NCBI GenBank assembly: GCA_963682175.1
Contig: OY821784.1
Location: forward strand, 35,631,621 to 35,695,620
DNA length: 64,000 nucleotides
Source of the DNA: Triglochin maritima
Lineage: Eukaryota; Streptophyta; Magnoliopsida; Alismatales; Juncaginaceae
Direction: 5' to 3'
The notes under the pieces are model-generated. The model did not search any database, had not been told where the DNA came from, and saw nothing but the letters and a program-made list of their open reading frames with translations. The translations under genes and the position numbers were made by a program. This document shows positions 1 to 11,004 of the stretch, piece by piece. Numbering within the stretch: position 1 is the first letter of the stretch; every line of letters starts with the position of its first letter.

Positions 1-1164
1 TAACTGATTTACCAAGTTCTTTAAATGGATCTGGTTTGGTGGATTCGGATTGTTGGATCCATATCCGATATTAGATCCGGCAGCACCGGATTCCATCCGA
101 ATTCTCGGATTCGGGTTTCCGGATCCGGAGATGTGGTTGGTATATAAAGCGGCGTTATCCGCGAAACTGTTAGGGTTTTGTAACCCTTCGTATTCGCTGT
201 GTCGGCTGGTGTTTCGGAAGGTGAAGTCGGCGCCTCCGACCTGGTTGGTGTTGCTGCCTCCGGCGCCTCCGATCTGGTTGGCGTTGCTGCCTCCGGCGCC
301 TCCGAGCAGACTGTTGTTGCCTTCCACCAGATTTGCTTTTGTGTTTCTTTCGGATTTTTGTGGTCTGAGGTGCGGGAACAAGAACCAACACGAGCTTTTG
401 TTGTGTCCTGGTTTCTTGCAGTTTTCACAGTGTTCGTTGCTTTTGTTTCCGAATCTTTTTTTCATTCCCTGAGCTTGGTTTCGACCGGCGATGAGGGCCT
501 GGTTGTCCATGTTCTGATTTTTGTTGTGGTTATTCATTGTATTTCTCCTTGTTTCCTCGCGCTGAACAAGATTTGTGATGTTTGCGAGGCTTGGAAGATC
601 TGATGCCATGAGTATTTGAGATCGAATGGTCTCGTAGCTCGGATCTAACCCTACCAGAAACTGGTAGATTTGATTTTGCTCTTGTCGCTTTTGAATGATT
701 TCTGGGTCAGCAGTTGGGGGTTCGTAGATCCTCAGCTCGTCCCACTTTCTTCTGAGAGTACCGAGGTACTCGGTGACAGAAACACCATGCTGTTGAGTAT
801 GCGCGATCTCCTGTTTGATTTTGAAAAGATGCGCAAAATTTTCTGCTTTGCCGTAGTGGTCTCTGATCGAGTCCCACAGCTCCTTTGCGCTTTCTTTGTA
901 AATGAAAATCTCGGCGATGTGATTTTGCATGGATGCAATGATCCATGACATCACTTGGTGATCCGAGGTTTGCCATTCATCTTGGATTTTGTCTGAAGCA
1001 TCTTCTGGTTTTGGATTTTTTCCGGTGACGTGGCCGAGTTTCCCCCTGCCACTGAGGGAGAGGGTGACAGCACGCGCCCAGGATAAATAGTTTGCTCCGT
1101 TTAGAGCCGTCGAGACGAGGCGATGGGGATTCATCTCCGGTGGGTTTCTGTTGCCGTCCGACAT
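1..1164 (-). CDS. Copia-type gag polyprotein, 5' part, open at the window edge
   Basis: Reading the minus strand from the ATG at 1164 gives 388 codons with no stop down to base 1, so the frame continues outside the window. The N-terminal part has the usual copia gag layout: LNGANYLSWARAV near residue 20, then a UBN2-like helical region with WIIASMQNHIAEIF and LWDSIRDHYG. A CCHC zinc knuckle follows at about residues 259-272 (C-x2-C-x4-H-x4-C, starting CENCKKPGH). After it comes a Gly/Asn-rich stretch in which GGAGGSN-type units repeat. The product would be the structural capsid protein of a Ty1/copia retrotransposon, continuing into pol beyond the window. The frame is unbroken over its visible length, so this copy looks young. 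The start is chosen because it is the first ATG after the primer binding site at 1278-1289. Confidence 0.9.
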   Translation of the reverse strand, partial: MSDGNRNPPEMNPHRLVSTALNGANYLSWARAVTLSLSGRGKLGHVTGKNPKPEDASDKIQDEWQTSDHQVMSWIIASMQNHIAEIFIYKESAKELWDSIRDHYGKAENFAHLFKIKQEIAHTQQHGVSVTEYLGTLRRKWDELRIYEPPTADPEIIQKRQEQNQIYQFLVGLDPSYETIRSQILMASDLPSLANITNLVQREETRRNTMNNHNKNQNMDNQALIAGRNQAQGMKKRFGNKSNEHCENCKKPGHNKSSCWFLFPHLRPQKSERNTKANLVEGNNSLLGGAGGSNANQIGGAGGSNTNQVGGADFTFRNTSRHSEYEGLQNPNSFADNAALYTNHISGSGNPNPRIRMESGAAGSNIGYGSNNPNPPNQIHLKNLVNQL

Positions 1165-1277
1165 GCTCTCCCTTTTTTTATTTCTTGGGTTTGGATGAGG
1201 CGAGCTCGACCTTCAACCCCCAAGAAAGAAGCCGATGAGGAATGCAGAGAATTCTGAGGCTTATGAGCGGATCTGAT

Positions 1278-1289
1278 GCTCTGATACCA
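1278..1289 (-). promoter_or_regulatory. Primer binding site (tRNA-iMet) of the left-edge copia element
   Basis: The minus strand reads TGGTATCAGAGC here, the complement of the 3' end of plant initiator tRNA-Met, which is the usual primer of copia elements. It lies 113 bp upstream of the gag ATG and fixes the element orientation as minus. Confidence 0.9.
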
Positions 1290-1421
1290 TATTAGAAAGT
1301 GAACTGGAGAGGGTGCGAGGCTTGAGAAGGAAGAAGATGTTTATTTTTATTTATTTCTGTCTGGTTCTTTGTTTGAATACATGAGTGTATATAAATACAT
1401 GGATCTATCCGTTAGTATACA
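1290..1421 (-). mobile_element. Putative short 5' LTR of the left-edge copia element
   Basis: The sequence next to the primer binding site reads on the minus strand TGTATACTAACGG ... TTCTAATA. It contains a TATA-like TATTTATATACAC motif. This would be an LTR of about 132 bp whose terminal CA has changed to TA. The outer boundary is inferred from the TG start only. The other LTR and the target duplication are outside the window. Confidence 0.45.
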
Positions 1422-1648
1422 TTTATTTCTGACTTGGGAAACTTAAACGTTTATCTGGGAGTGCAATGGTCAAGCTCGGGCTTCCCTCCACCATCAATGT
1501 TCAACGGTAAGAACATTATTTGCTTTTGCTTTAATATCTTTAACAATTACCTCAGAGTTTCTTTTTACTGGTGCAAATGTGCAATACATCTTATTTCCCT
1601 TTCCTCAGTCGAAGGGTCATATAACATGTCTTTTCTCGGTAATTTCAG

Positions 1649-1741
1649 GCTGTTGAGGTGCTATGGACTCCCCAAGATGAAAACGACACACTGACGGAAC
1701 GTGAACTTCTGGAAGATTATCCGCTTCTAAGGCCCTTGTAA
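1649..1741 (+). CDS. Last exon of a DUF1517-type gene (partial)
   Basis: After a good acceptor (TTTCAG at 1643-1648) the sequence encodes 30 residues and a TAA stop. They begin AVEVLWTPQDENDTL and end ELLEDYPLLRPL. This is the C-terminus I recognise from plant DUF1517 proteins, a plastid membrane family that includes FLAP1 in Arabidopsis. I could not find the preceding exon confidently. A stretch at 1446-1508 followed by GTAAG could be exonic, but its translation does not clearly match the family. The copia element at 1-1421 lies immediately upstream, so the gene is either interrupted by it in an intron or destroyed. Family assignment is from memory of the terminal motif only. Confidence 0.6.
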   Translation, partial: AVEVLWTPQDENDTLTERELLEDYPLLRPL

Positions 1742-4631
1742 GTTCAGTTATCGTCGCCATCCACTAACAGTTGCGACCAAGTTATAGTATTCAAGAAAGA
1801 AAAGGCATCCAGCTCTTGCCCTTCTAGCAACATTAGTTCAACTCATATCGCAATCTCGTGCATTATTTTTGTGAGTTGTGCCGGTGGCGCAACTGTAAAT
1901 GCTTAAGTTAGATCATTGCTATGCATTATTAATTTTGTAAGACCGGACAAAATGCCAGGAAAACAAAGTTTCAGCTTTATGTTTTATTTATAGCAGTCTA
2001 GAGTTGGAAGGTGAATTCTGTTTTTCAGATTTTAGGATTCTTGCAATTTCAGATACGGAAAAGGGATACATACTGGATAATTCGTATTGATTTACACTGG
2101 CTATTAGGTAGAGTAATTGCTGCTATTAGGTTTGTTACAACCATATCTGATGGGACGAGAATCGGTTATGAACAATAGCCTTCTTATAACTAGAATGTTG
2201 TATTTTTATTCTTTGGTCGGGAACAGTTGAAGTTCTCTGGAAATTAGCCAATTAGGGATCAAACCTGAGATAATATTTTATTGGGTTTGTGCTTTTCAAC
2301 CTTTCACACATTATAAATATATCTGCATAACAATTTCACATCGTCACTTCTCATTTGTTCATGTTGTTGCTTATGCCTTTGATCTGGTGCTTGATTATGA
2401 TGTTTGCCACTTCAAAACTGAAATTTTCTTAACTTAGTGTCGGATCACTTATCGCGTGGCGATTTTATTTTATTTTCTTCAAAAGTACGAAACACTACAC
2501 AAGGTTTCACCAAGGCAACTAACCTTGTTTTATTTTCATAAAAATTAAGATAAGCTGACCTTAGGTTAGCATATATTGCGTAAGGAATATCTTTGCAATC
2601 GGAAAATTTCACTTATTTCTCTTGCAATTAGTCTAATCTTCTTTTTTTCCTATGAGTGACGAGGTTAATTTTAATATTAGGTGAGTTGTGTCGAGTTGGG
2701 ATCAAACTTGCTTTCCACACTGATCCAATTGATACTTTCAACCAATTAGAATATACATTGGTGTTTTTATCTTCCAATGTCGTTTGTATTACTTTCTAAA
2801 GTCCATATACTATTACTTGAAGCAACTTGTGCTATTTTTTTTGTCTTTCACGAGCTCCATTATTATTTTTGATCTCCGAGGACAAGGTATTGGTAGGTAA
2901 TATTGCTCCATCAATTGGTTCACGTGAACAATGATTGTAGACCTACCCAATATAGACTTGTGGTCTTCAATATATTGACAATTAAAGCCTCCAACCTCCC
3001 CAAATAGACCAATTTCAAACCAGCCCATTTCATTGATTCTAAAAGAAACAAAACTGAAGTACACAAAACAAAGGCACAACAATAATACAAGCCCATAAAC
3101 GTATGTCTTGCTTCTTCTCTTCTTTCAACTTCTTCATCTATGTTCTTCCACAAGAACAAGAGAAGAAACAAAAAAGCTCACTCAATGTTAATGAAAAAGA
3201 ACCGAAAACACACATACACACTCATTGTGGTTTGCGTACAAAACCACACCCAAGTATACAACCATATTCAAGTAAATACAAAGAAAATTTTGTGGGTATG
3301 TTTGTACAAAGAGTTATATATCATCTATTTTTGTTGAAATGTGATCATGTTGGAAGATTGGATGACTTAATTAGTTGGTGGCATTGCTAGTGTGCGTGAT
3401 TCAACAAGCATAGACCACAAAACATGCACATCTTCATATTGGCAAGACTTCACATCCTCATACAAGATGTACAATCCTCTTCCTGCCAAAGAAACAAACA
3501 TTACAAAACATAAGAAAAGCCCTAGATAACTGATAACCTGTTCCGCAGAAGAGATTAGTAGAAAATAAGTAGAAAGAAAAGAAAAGTGTAACTCGTATTG
3601 CTTAACAACTAATGTTCCAATACAATATTAGACAGTTAATTATTACTCAATGGTTGAGAGATGGATGATATAACTTACTCTTTTTGTTGGAGAAACGAAG
3701 CCACAACTTCTTCATGGGACGAAAAAGAGAATGGCCCCAAGCCATTAGAGAGGACAAGGTTTTTTTTTTGTTGGTTTGTGTTGTCTGGTGAGAGTGGGGG
3801 AGAGAGGAGAAATATAAATCTTGGGTTTGCTTCGAATGTGTTCTATCACTATATTAGTTTATTTCCTAGCAAGATTAGATTTTGCATTTTTTATATATTA
3901 GGTACTATGTCACTATTTCTCCCTTTTCTCATACTTGGACCTCTCTCTCTCTCCACAAACCAAGTAAATTTTATGCACCACAATATAACACATGTTTGAT
4001 TTATTAAGGTCTAGGTAATTAAGTCTTTAATCAAGGTATCAAAGCGCGCATGATTACCTTAGTTGAGTATTGGATTAAAGTTTGAGTTTGGATTTTAGCA
4101 AGCTTAAGTTGGTAGATGCACTTTATGCAAAGATCAAGTTGTGTAGAGAGTTTTGTCTTCAAGTTTGAATTATATTTTTTGGTAACTGATTGGGAGATAC
4201 TACCACCGTTGATGTGTTACTTGTGAGGTTTCAAAACATCATATTGTATAGAAGAGGAGGCGACTTCTTGATTTGGACTGATGAATATAGCCCAACTAAC
4301 AAATGTAATTAGTTTAAGAAGTATGTAGCAAAATAAATTGTCAACTGTCTTGTACTGTTTAGCTTTAATTAGGATTAATATCACGAGTCATGGCCACGTG
4401 TTAATGATTTAATACGGAAATAATGATTAAAAAGTTATTGCACATAAGGGACTCGTTGGTTTGAGGGTCCGCGCGTGAATTGTAAACTAAAAATTCTAGT
4501 TCTAGAAACTCTATTTCAAAGAAGAGGATTGAAAATTGATAATAGTTGCAAAGTTGGTCATAATTTAGAAGTAAAATAATTCATCTATAATCTTCTACCT
4601 TTAGAGGTTCCGCTTCGGATTTATAGGCTAT
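1742..4631. other. Unassigned AT-rich spacer
   Basis: This is the 3' flank of the DUF1517 exon followed by AT-rich DNA. The short open frames here (for example near 2813-3390 and 3661-3999) have no recognisable domain or splice structure. I see no clear gene or transposon. Confidence 0.5.
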
Positions 4632-4848
4632 GGGTGCATTTGGATGAAGTTCCTAGATGTGAACATCTAGTGGGAAGTCAACTCTTGAAAATTTTGAATC
4701 CAGAAGTTATTTCTTTGTGGTCAAAATCAGAATTGTTTAGATGTTGAGAAGTTTTTTTGATCCTTAGCCGTTTTGTCCAACCAAATCTCTAAAGAGCCCT
4801 CCAACCAAACAAAATATCTTACTCAAAACTGTGAATCTAAACGCACCC
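4632..4848. mobile_element. Tourist/PIF-Harbinger-like MITE, 217 bp
   Basis: It begins GGGTGCATTTGGAT and ends ATCTAAACGCACCC, a 14-bp terminal inverted repeat with one mismatch. The flanking bases are TAT on both sides, resembling the 3-bp target duplications of Tourist elements. A related, longer element with the same end sequence is at 42754-43178. Confidence 0.7.
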
Positions 4849-5951
4849 TATCTTTCAACAAATTTATTAGGAATTCAATTCCATGATTTTTTTTCCATAT
4901 ATCACCGGCTTCAAAATATTTTCCTTACAATTAAAATTGCACATAACATTATATTCTTTTCCAGGTTAGATAGGGTATATATCCTCTTGTTAGCACGTGA
5001 TACAAGTTAGATCGAACCCAACAATTTCAAATTAATTGATTGTGTATTTTAGTTGTTAAACCATGTGTGGGATTAACTACTTTGTTTTAAGCGTCCCACT
5101 TGTGATTTTCGAATAGCAAATGCTGACATGTGTCCCTTTGTACATACTGACTTGTGAGATTTGTCTAGATCTTCATTGTTTTTTATAATACTGTAAATTG
5201 ATATGAAAGTGAATTAAATGATTTCATTAATGTTGAAAAAAACATTTTGACACAACTTTAGTAACGTTTCCATTGACTAATTACAAATTAGAATCACAAA
5301 ATATTTGTGATTATGAATACAAATGAAAAGTATTTGTCGGGAAAATCCAAAGCAATTAAATACAACCACTAAAACAAGCATAGAAAATTACAGCTTGCCT
5401 CTTCAACTATGAATAAGCAATACTTTTATCAATTATTTCATTATAAATTTGTTATTTTTTCAATGAATTAATCGTTTCTAAATTTGTGTGTTGTTTGTTA
5501 AGCATATTTTTAATATATTTTTATGATAAAGTTAAAATCAAATTGGTGGTCAGATTTATTTAAATTTAGGTCGGGATTGATACTAACCGGTCCCAAATTC
5601 GAGCATGACATCCGATTTGATTTTAGCTTTAGTCAAGATAGATTAGAAGTATATTCGTCAAACAACATAAAAAATGATAGATGTGTTGAAAAAGAACAAT
5701 TTAATGATAGAGATGAGACAATATGTTACACGTTTAAAGTTAAAAGGATCTGAGTGTGATATTTTAAAATTCAAGGGTTCAAACTGTTTCTCACCTTAGA
5801 CTGTATTAGTTGAGCGCTAATCTAACACAAACCTAACGTGAAAAAATGGTTTCGCATTGGACCTAAACAGATTCACATATCTGACGGGCTAATTAAATGG
5901 ATCAAATTTTGGTTTAACTTTGACACATTTAATCAGCATCCAACTTTTATA
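4849..5951. other. Unassigned AT-rich spacer
   Basis: No coding or mobile feature is recognised. The open frames at 5523-5753 and 5838-6074 have low-complexity composition and no domain that I know. Confidence 0.45.
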
Positions 5952-6690
5952 TGTTGGAAAATCTGGGTTGTGATAATCCTGGACTCTTCTCAGATCGTGT
6001 ACGGATCACTTTCCGAACAAGATTATTCGACCCTTTTACACTGCCCGGGTTGCACGAATACCTTGCTGGGATAATCATGAGAAGGAACAATCTCGTTCAG
6101 GCAATATGAACTTCGATCAGAAAGGTAGAGAAGGAGTATGTATTTCGTATATTTGTTTTGAGTACTGAATCCCTCTAATAATGAGATAATCGAAAAAGCA
6201 GAATCGCGGTTGGGCGGTTACACAACTGCTTTGGGCGGTTACACAACCGCTTTTTCGGTTGGTATTATCCACTCAAACGGAAATACATAAAATCCAATAA
6301 AGAATTAATATGAATTTCCCGAATTAATATGAGATAATCGAAAAAGCAGAATGACAGTCAGCGGGATCCCAGCCAGGGGCTCTGCCCCTTGGACCCCGCA
6401 GGGGCTCCGCCCCTCGACCCCTGCTTCATATTCGTGGTCGATAAACCGTTAGCTCAACAAGCGTGCACTCCGCACTACCCAAACTCGTTTCCGAGCCTAA
6501 CGATAAATCGCATCGGTCTCAAGTAAATCACATTACGACTAAAATGAATCGATGACACTAAAATCACCAACATTATACACACATCTCTATATATTCTTTC
6601 TAATTGTGTAAATTTGCAACATTTTATCAATGCTAAAATAGATAAAATGTTTCCATCATAAATCTTTAAATTCAAAATACACCAATTAGT
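5952..6690 (+). mobile_element. Probable solo LTR or LTR fragment
   Basis: The segment starts TGTTGGAAAATC, a common plant LTR start. It contains compact GC-rich hairpins (GGGGCTCTGCCCC near 6375 and GGGGCTCCGCCCC near 6402) of a kind seen in some plant LTRs. Inside, a 22-bp phrase beginning GAGATAATCGAAAAAGCAGA occurs twice (near 6182 and 6330), and GGGCGGTTACACAAC is doubled near 6215-6250. The right end is not clear; it may lie near ACACCA at about 6685, and I could not see an exact target duplication. Confidence 0.45.
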
Positions 6691-7147
6691 TAATAAAATG
6701 ACTAAATGAGCATGTTTTGGTAAGTTCCATAATATTCACCAAATCAATCAAAGCATCAGACAGCCCTAGATGCCTCTCCTTTCCTATTTATGTCTATTCA
6801 TGTTAAGAGAAAACTCACTGGCTTATCTTTTACGATTATCCCTTTCACGATTAGTGTCTCTTGTTTATCTTTCAATAGAAAAAGAATGATGGTTCGTAGT
6901 TAAAGATAGTTGCTGTGTTGCTAGTGGTAAATTAATCCAGAATTATTATTATTTTTTGTGATGGAGGCCAATCTTGCAAAATCTACGCAAGTATTCTAAA
7001 TCAATACCTGATTAATTTTTTTGATAGTTCATGCAAAACATTTTACTGCAAACATCAAACGCCGTCAAAGTCTTACAAAATTGCTCTACAAAAACCATCT
7101 ACTACGACATCATTGTTAATGATAAGAGATTGAACACTCTTAATAGT
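6691..7147. other. Unassigned spacer
   Basis: AT-rich DNA between the probable LTR at 5952 and the solo LTR that starts at 7153. I see no gene or repeat. Confidence 0.4.
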
Positions 7148-7291
7148 TGTGGTGTAATGTCCCTAACCTTACTTAGGGAAGTAATCCCGTGATTAGTGGG
7201 ACGTTAGCATGGGGAAGGAGAGTGGTGTAGTGTTTTGCTTGGGGAAGAGGAGGCGTCAACAATAACAACGTGGTGAGTGATGAGTTGGGGG

Positions 7292-7507
7292 TAGGGTTGA
7301 GCATCGGTCCGGTCCGGACCGGAGACTGGACCGGACCGGTTCGGTCCGATCCAAAAACCTGATTTTTTACCTTAAATTTAAAAAAAAAAAAATTGGACTG
7401 GACCGGACCGGATCCAATTTTTTTGTTTCGGTCCGGACCGAAACCAGGACCGGTTGGTTCCGGTCCGGTCCAAAAACCCGTACCGGACCGGGTTTGGCTC
7501 ACCCCTA
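7292..7507. mobile_element. hAT-type MITE rich in GGTCCGGACC, inside solo LTR copy 1
   Basis: It starts TAGGGTTGAGC and ends GCTCACCCCTA (imperfect inverted ends). Both sides carry an exact 8-bp duplication GTTGGGGG (7284-7291 and 7508-7515), the hallmark of hAT transposition. The interior is mostly alternating CCGGTCC/GGACCGG units, so the strand can fold on itself over nearly its whole length. A relative lies at 56227-56422. Confidence 0.88.
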
Positions 7508-7882
7508 GTTGGGGGTGTAGGGTACTATTGGTGCAGGTTTTGTGGGTTTAAGAAGAAGAAATCTCTCTCTCTCACTCACTTGCTCTCCCTCACTCACTTT
7601 CCTTTCCTTTTCCGGCGACAGAGGAGGCAAAAGCTGGTCCAACGTGAGGCGTGCGGAGGTCGTTGCGAGGAGGCGATTGTGCGAGGAGGAACACCGGAGG
7701 CGACGTTGAGCGAGCGAGGCTCCAGCGGTTTCGTCGTGTTCAAAAGGTATGCTGGCTTCTTAGTGTGATTTGTTGTTCGCCCTTGTGTGAGGGATGTGTT
7801 GGTCGGTCGGGGGAGGTCGGAGACCTCTCCCGCGACGAGTTTTGACGTAAATCCTTGGCTGACGCAAGGTTGCAGACGACCA

Positions 7883-8368
7883 ACGGTCGACTGGGTTCCT
7901 TCGGGTGGTCGACCGATGTAGTGTATTTTGCCCGACTTTAACCATCACCGGTCAGACGATGCCTTGTGGCGGGCGACCGGTAGTGCAATGTGCTGGTGGG
8001 TCGGGGTTGCCTGTTGTGTTTTGGTCGACCGGTTTCTTGAGTTCGGTCGACCGGAACTTAAGTGTACTAGATTTGATGCATGCTTGTTCGATCGTTTCTT
8101 CTTATGTGTTCGACCGTTAAATGACTTAGAACAACTAGGATGCCCTAGTAGTTTTCGGTCGACCGAGACCCCGAGTCGGTCGACCGGTTGTATTGAATTG
8201 ATCTTGACTGGACTCCGGATTTTGACCTCGTATCGGTCGACCGGTTTTAGACTCTTGTTTGACCGTTGAGACTTAGGTTTTGCGCAGAGAGTTCGACAGT
8301 TGCAGACTTTCGGTCGACCGAACCTTTCTAGGAACGGTCGACCGGGTTGCCTCTTTCGGTCGACTGTT
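7883..8368. repeat. Cluster of paired CGGTCGACCG palindromes in solo LTR copy 1
   Basis: Perfect or one/two-base-decayed copies of CGGTCGACCG occur mostly as pairs whose starts are 21-24 bp apart. Examples are near 7883/7905, 8022/8044, 8157/8178, 8233/8255 and 8310/8334. Pairing is retained even where one member has decayed, as with the TGTTCGATCG/TGTTCGACCG pair near 8085. Confidence 0.8.
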
Positions 8369-9549
8369 TGTTCACAGAACTGAATTCCCGGTTCTTTTTG
8401 GGATGCCAACTCTGTCCACGAAAACCCGTGTCCTCGCCTTGTGCGTGAGCCGAGAGGTGACGGTGGGCGCGTTACGCGTGCCTTCCAGGGACCGTCGTGT
8501 GGAAGAGTATGGGTGTTCGGGACATGTCACATCCATTTATGGATCGTGACTTGATGTGATGGATTGATGGACTCATTGTAGAGTAGCAGGCCTGAAGGAC
8601 CGTGTATCCCAATGTATGATGTTGTGTGATCACGCAACTGTCGTTGGGTGAGGTGACTACCGCCCTGGATGGCTATGGAGGTCGCTGCCTTGCTTTTATA
8701 GCGGCACAGTTGGTGTTTGCGGTTCGTGGAGCCTGATGACCTGGCAGACTTCGGTCTGGACCCGTCCGATGTTGTGCCGGACATATTGTTGGACCACCGA
8801 TGTTGTGCCGGTGATGCCGCCGATGTTGTTCCGACGATGATGATTGATGGGTCGATGTTGTTCCGGCTATGTTTTCCTCAGCTGGGCACCTATTGAGATG
8901 ATGATTGATGGACCGACCGAGCGACGACAACGTTGGTGTGGTTTCGACCATGAAGTTACAAATCTGTTTCTTATGACGTGGACTTGGCGGATGCTCCTTG
9001 CCGAACCCCGTGATTAGTATAGCAACGTGTGGGGAGCGTCATGTCTTGGTCCGCTAGACCGTATGTGCCTACAGTAGGTCTCCTTGGGAGATCCGATGAT
9101 GATTGTCGGACTGATGTCATGTTTTACCCTTCGGGGGAACTGTTTTCCTTACTGTTGATGACATGACATGCTACTAGTATGATATGTTCATTTGTACTAC
9201 TCCATGCATATAGGTGAGCATGACATACGAGGTTTCCTTATGGAAACTCAGGCATTGTTGTTGCATGTTTTATTTCAGGACCGCAGTAGGTCCAGTTGGG
9301 TGATGATCAGCGGGCACGCGCATTCTGGGATCCGATTCTCTCACTCGGACCACTGAGGTCGACATGATTACTTGTATTTCCCCTTGTTGTTTCTGATGTA
9401 ATCATGTAGTTTTTTTGACAAACTCTGATGTAATGTGGTGCACCGCTTGAATGTTTTATGAGAAGTAACAGTCCCGTCTTTTGATTATTGGTCTCTGTTG
9501 TCTTGATGATAATTTTTAAATTTCTGCTATTTCGGGATGTTACATGTGG

Positions 9550-11004
9550 TGATCCCACAATCATCACCGGTGTTAGGAGTCTACACAATCCGGTCCGATC
9601 CGGTTAACGTGACCGAAACCGTTTCCGACATTTGCTCCGGTTAGGAATTTCTCCAATATTGGTTTCGGTCCGGTTTTAACTGGTACTTTGATTTTAATTT
9701 TAATTTGTTTCATTAATTATATTATTAATGTATTTTTATATCTTTCGTACAAAATTAACTTTGAATTCGTTTTAATATAACAATACAGTACCTATAACAA
9801 AAACTCCCAGTTTTCTAACCATAAATTGTATTACATAATAGTTATTTTTTATGAAAAGAAATTGGATCATAAATAAAATATATAATAAACAAATCGGTTT
9901 TTTTAGTTTATGTAAACCATCGGTTTGTATACGTCTGACATGGATTTTGACACATCAACTCAAATGGCCAGACCAAATCGTAATTACAATTGAGATACCG
10001 CAATGCAATTTTATGTACGTCAAAGGTTAGAAGGGTCGACATTTGCAGGGATATTCTAAGTAAGAAATTCATCTACATATTAATTATTTGTTTTCAGAAA
10101 ATTTTCAGAATGGTCGAAATCCAAAAGACCAATTTTCAGAATAATCAATCGTTTCAGAGAATTTCCAAATTGTTTGTCATTGCCATATACTAATGGGTAT
10201 TCAAACTCTGATTACTCTGGGTTTCCTGCAAGAAATTATGAAGTTCTATTATGTTTTTGGCTAGTTTTAAGTTGTCTTGTAACCTCTGATCCAGGTTTTG
10301 TGATATACATAAAAGAATATTCTTTGTTGAGTTGACCAAATTTGCAAATTATTTGAAGAAATCAAGAGGCTGCCAGGAATCAGTTGACGTGCTTCAGTAT
10401 GACTGATCAATGGTTTCGTCCACATTACTTAGAATATATGGAAAACAATGAATTATGAATCCGGAAGCTATTATTTCAAGGAAAATGCAACCAAACATCA
10501 TCTTTAACTAATCACACGTTCTAATTACATGGTTTTTGAAGTCAATGCTTTTGCTTGTGAGATTATCTCACCTTCACCAACATTTGATGCATAGTGTGAA
10601 GACTCTCATCAATTTTCTTGCGCAATTGAATCAATAACAAATGAATATCAATTGCAATATTGAGTGAGAATTGAAAATTCAAAGTTAACCAAAAGTTCAA
10701 AGCAAATCATATTCTTGCAATGCTGAAGATAGAACAGACAAACTTTCATGATAGCAAAATTCTCAACAAACATCTGTATTTATTGATTGATTGTTTGAGG
10801 TCACATTATGTGCATCTTAATTCTTACAGAAGAAAATACACTGAATCTATTCCCTTGTGGTTATAAAGAAAGATCAGATGCAAACATTCAATCCACAAGG
10901 AGAAAATATTTGGAACAATTGAGATTGATAGAATTTATCTGCCACATCTCTAGGAATCTAATAAGAACAATATGTAGAAAACAAACTCTATGCAACATTT
11001 GCAC
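9550..11004. other. Spacer with a decayed GGTCCGG-rich patch
   Basis: At 9590-9680 there are scattered GGTCCGG/CCGGTT units that look like an eroded relative of the hAT MITE at 7292. The rest is AT-rich DNA without a recognisable gene. It includes the downstream flank of the DUF868 gene. Confidence 0.4.

Larger units (their letters stand above)
7153..9544 (+). mobile_element. Solo LTR, TGTAA-type family, copy 1 (TSD TGTGG)
   Basis: The element begins TGTAATGTCCC and ends GGGATGTTACA. It is bracketed by an exact 5-bp duplication TGTGG (7148-7152 and 9545-9549), as expected of retroviral-type integration. It is 2392 bp, of which 216 bp is a hAT MITE inserted at 7292-7507. No internal domain or second LTR follows, so it is a solo LTR formed by LTR-LTR recombination. 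Orientation is set by comparison with copies 2 and 3, whose reverse strands show a TATA box followed by a CT-rich leader; here the CT-rich leader is at 7561-7610. The middle part (about 7883-8368) carries a cluster of GGTCGACC palindromes. The ends resemble LTRs of Ty3/gypsy chromovirus-type elements, but without pol the superfamily is an inference. Confidence 0.88.

Noticed and set aside
3661..3999. 112-codon open frame beginning MDDITYSFCWRN
   Set aside because: No recognised domain and a low-complexity AT-rich context; not enough to call a gene.
7883..8368. Regularly spaced palindromes considered as a CRISPR-like array
   Set aside because: Eukaryotic LTR context, very short repeats, spacers that are not unique-length units, and no cas genes.
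7905..8549. Several overlapping open frames on both strands in the palindrome clusters (also at 16082-16420, 19841-20750, 29199-29554, 63103-63378)
   Set aside because: Their peptides are rich in VDR, GRP and RST because CGGTCGACCG is translated in all frames. They lie inside LTRs and have no domain, so they are by-products of the repeat.
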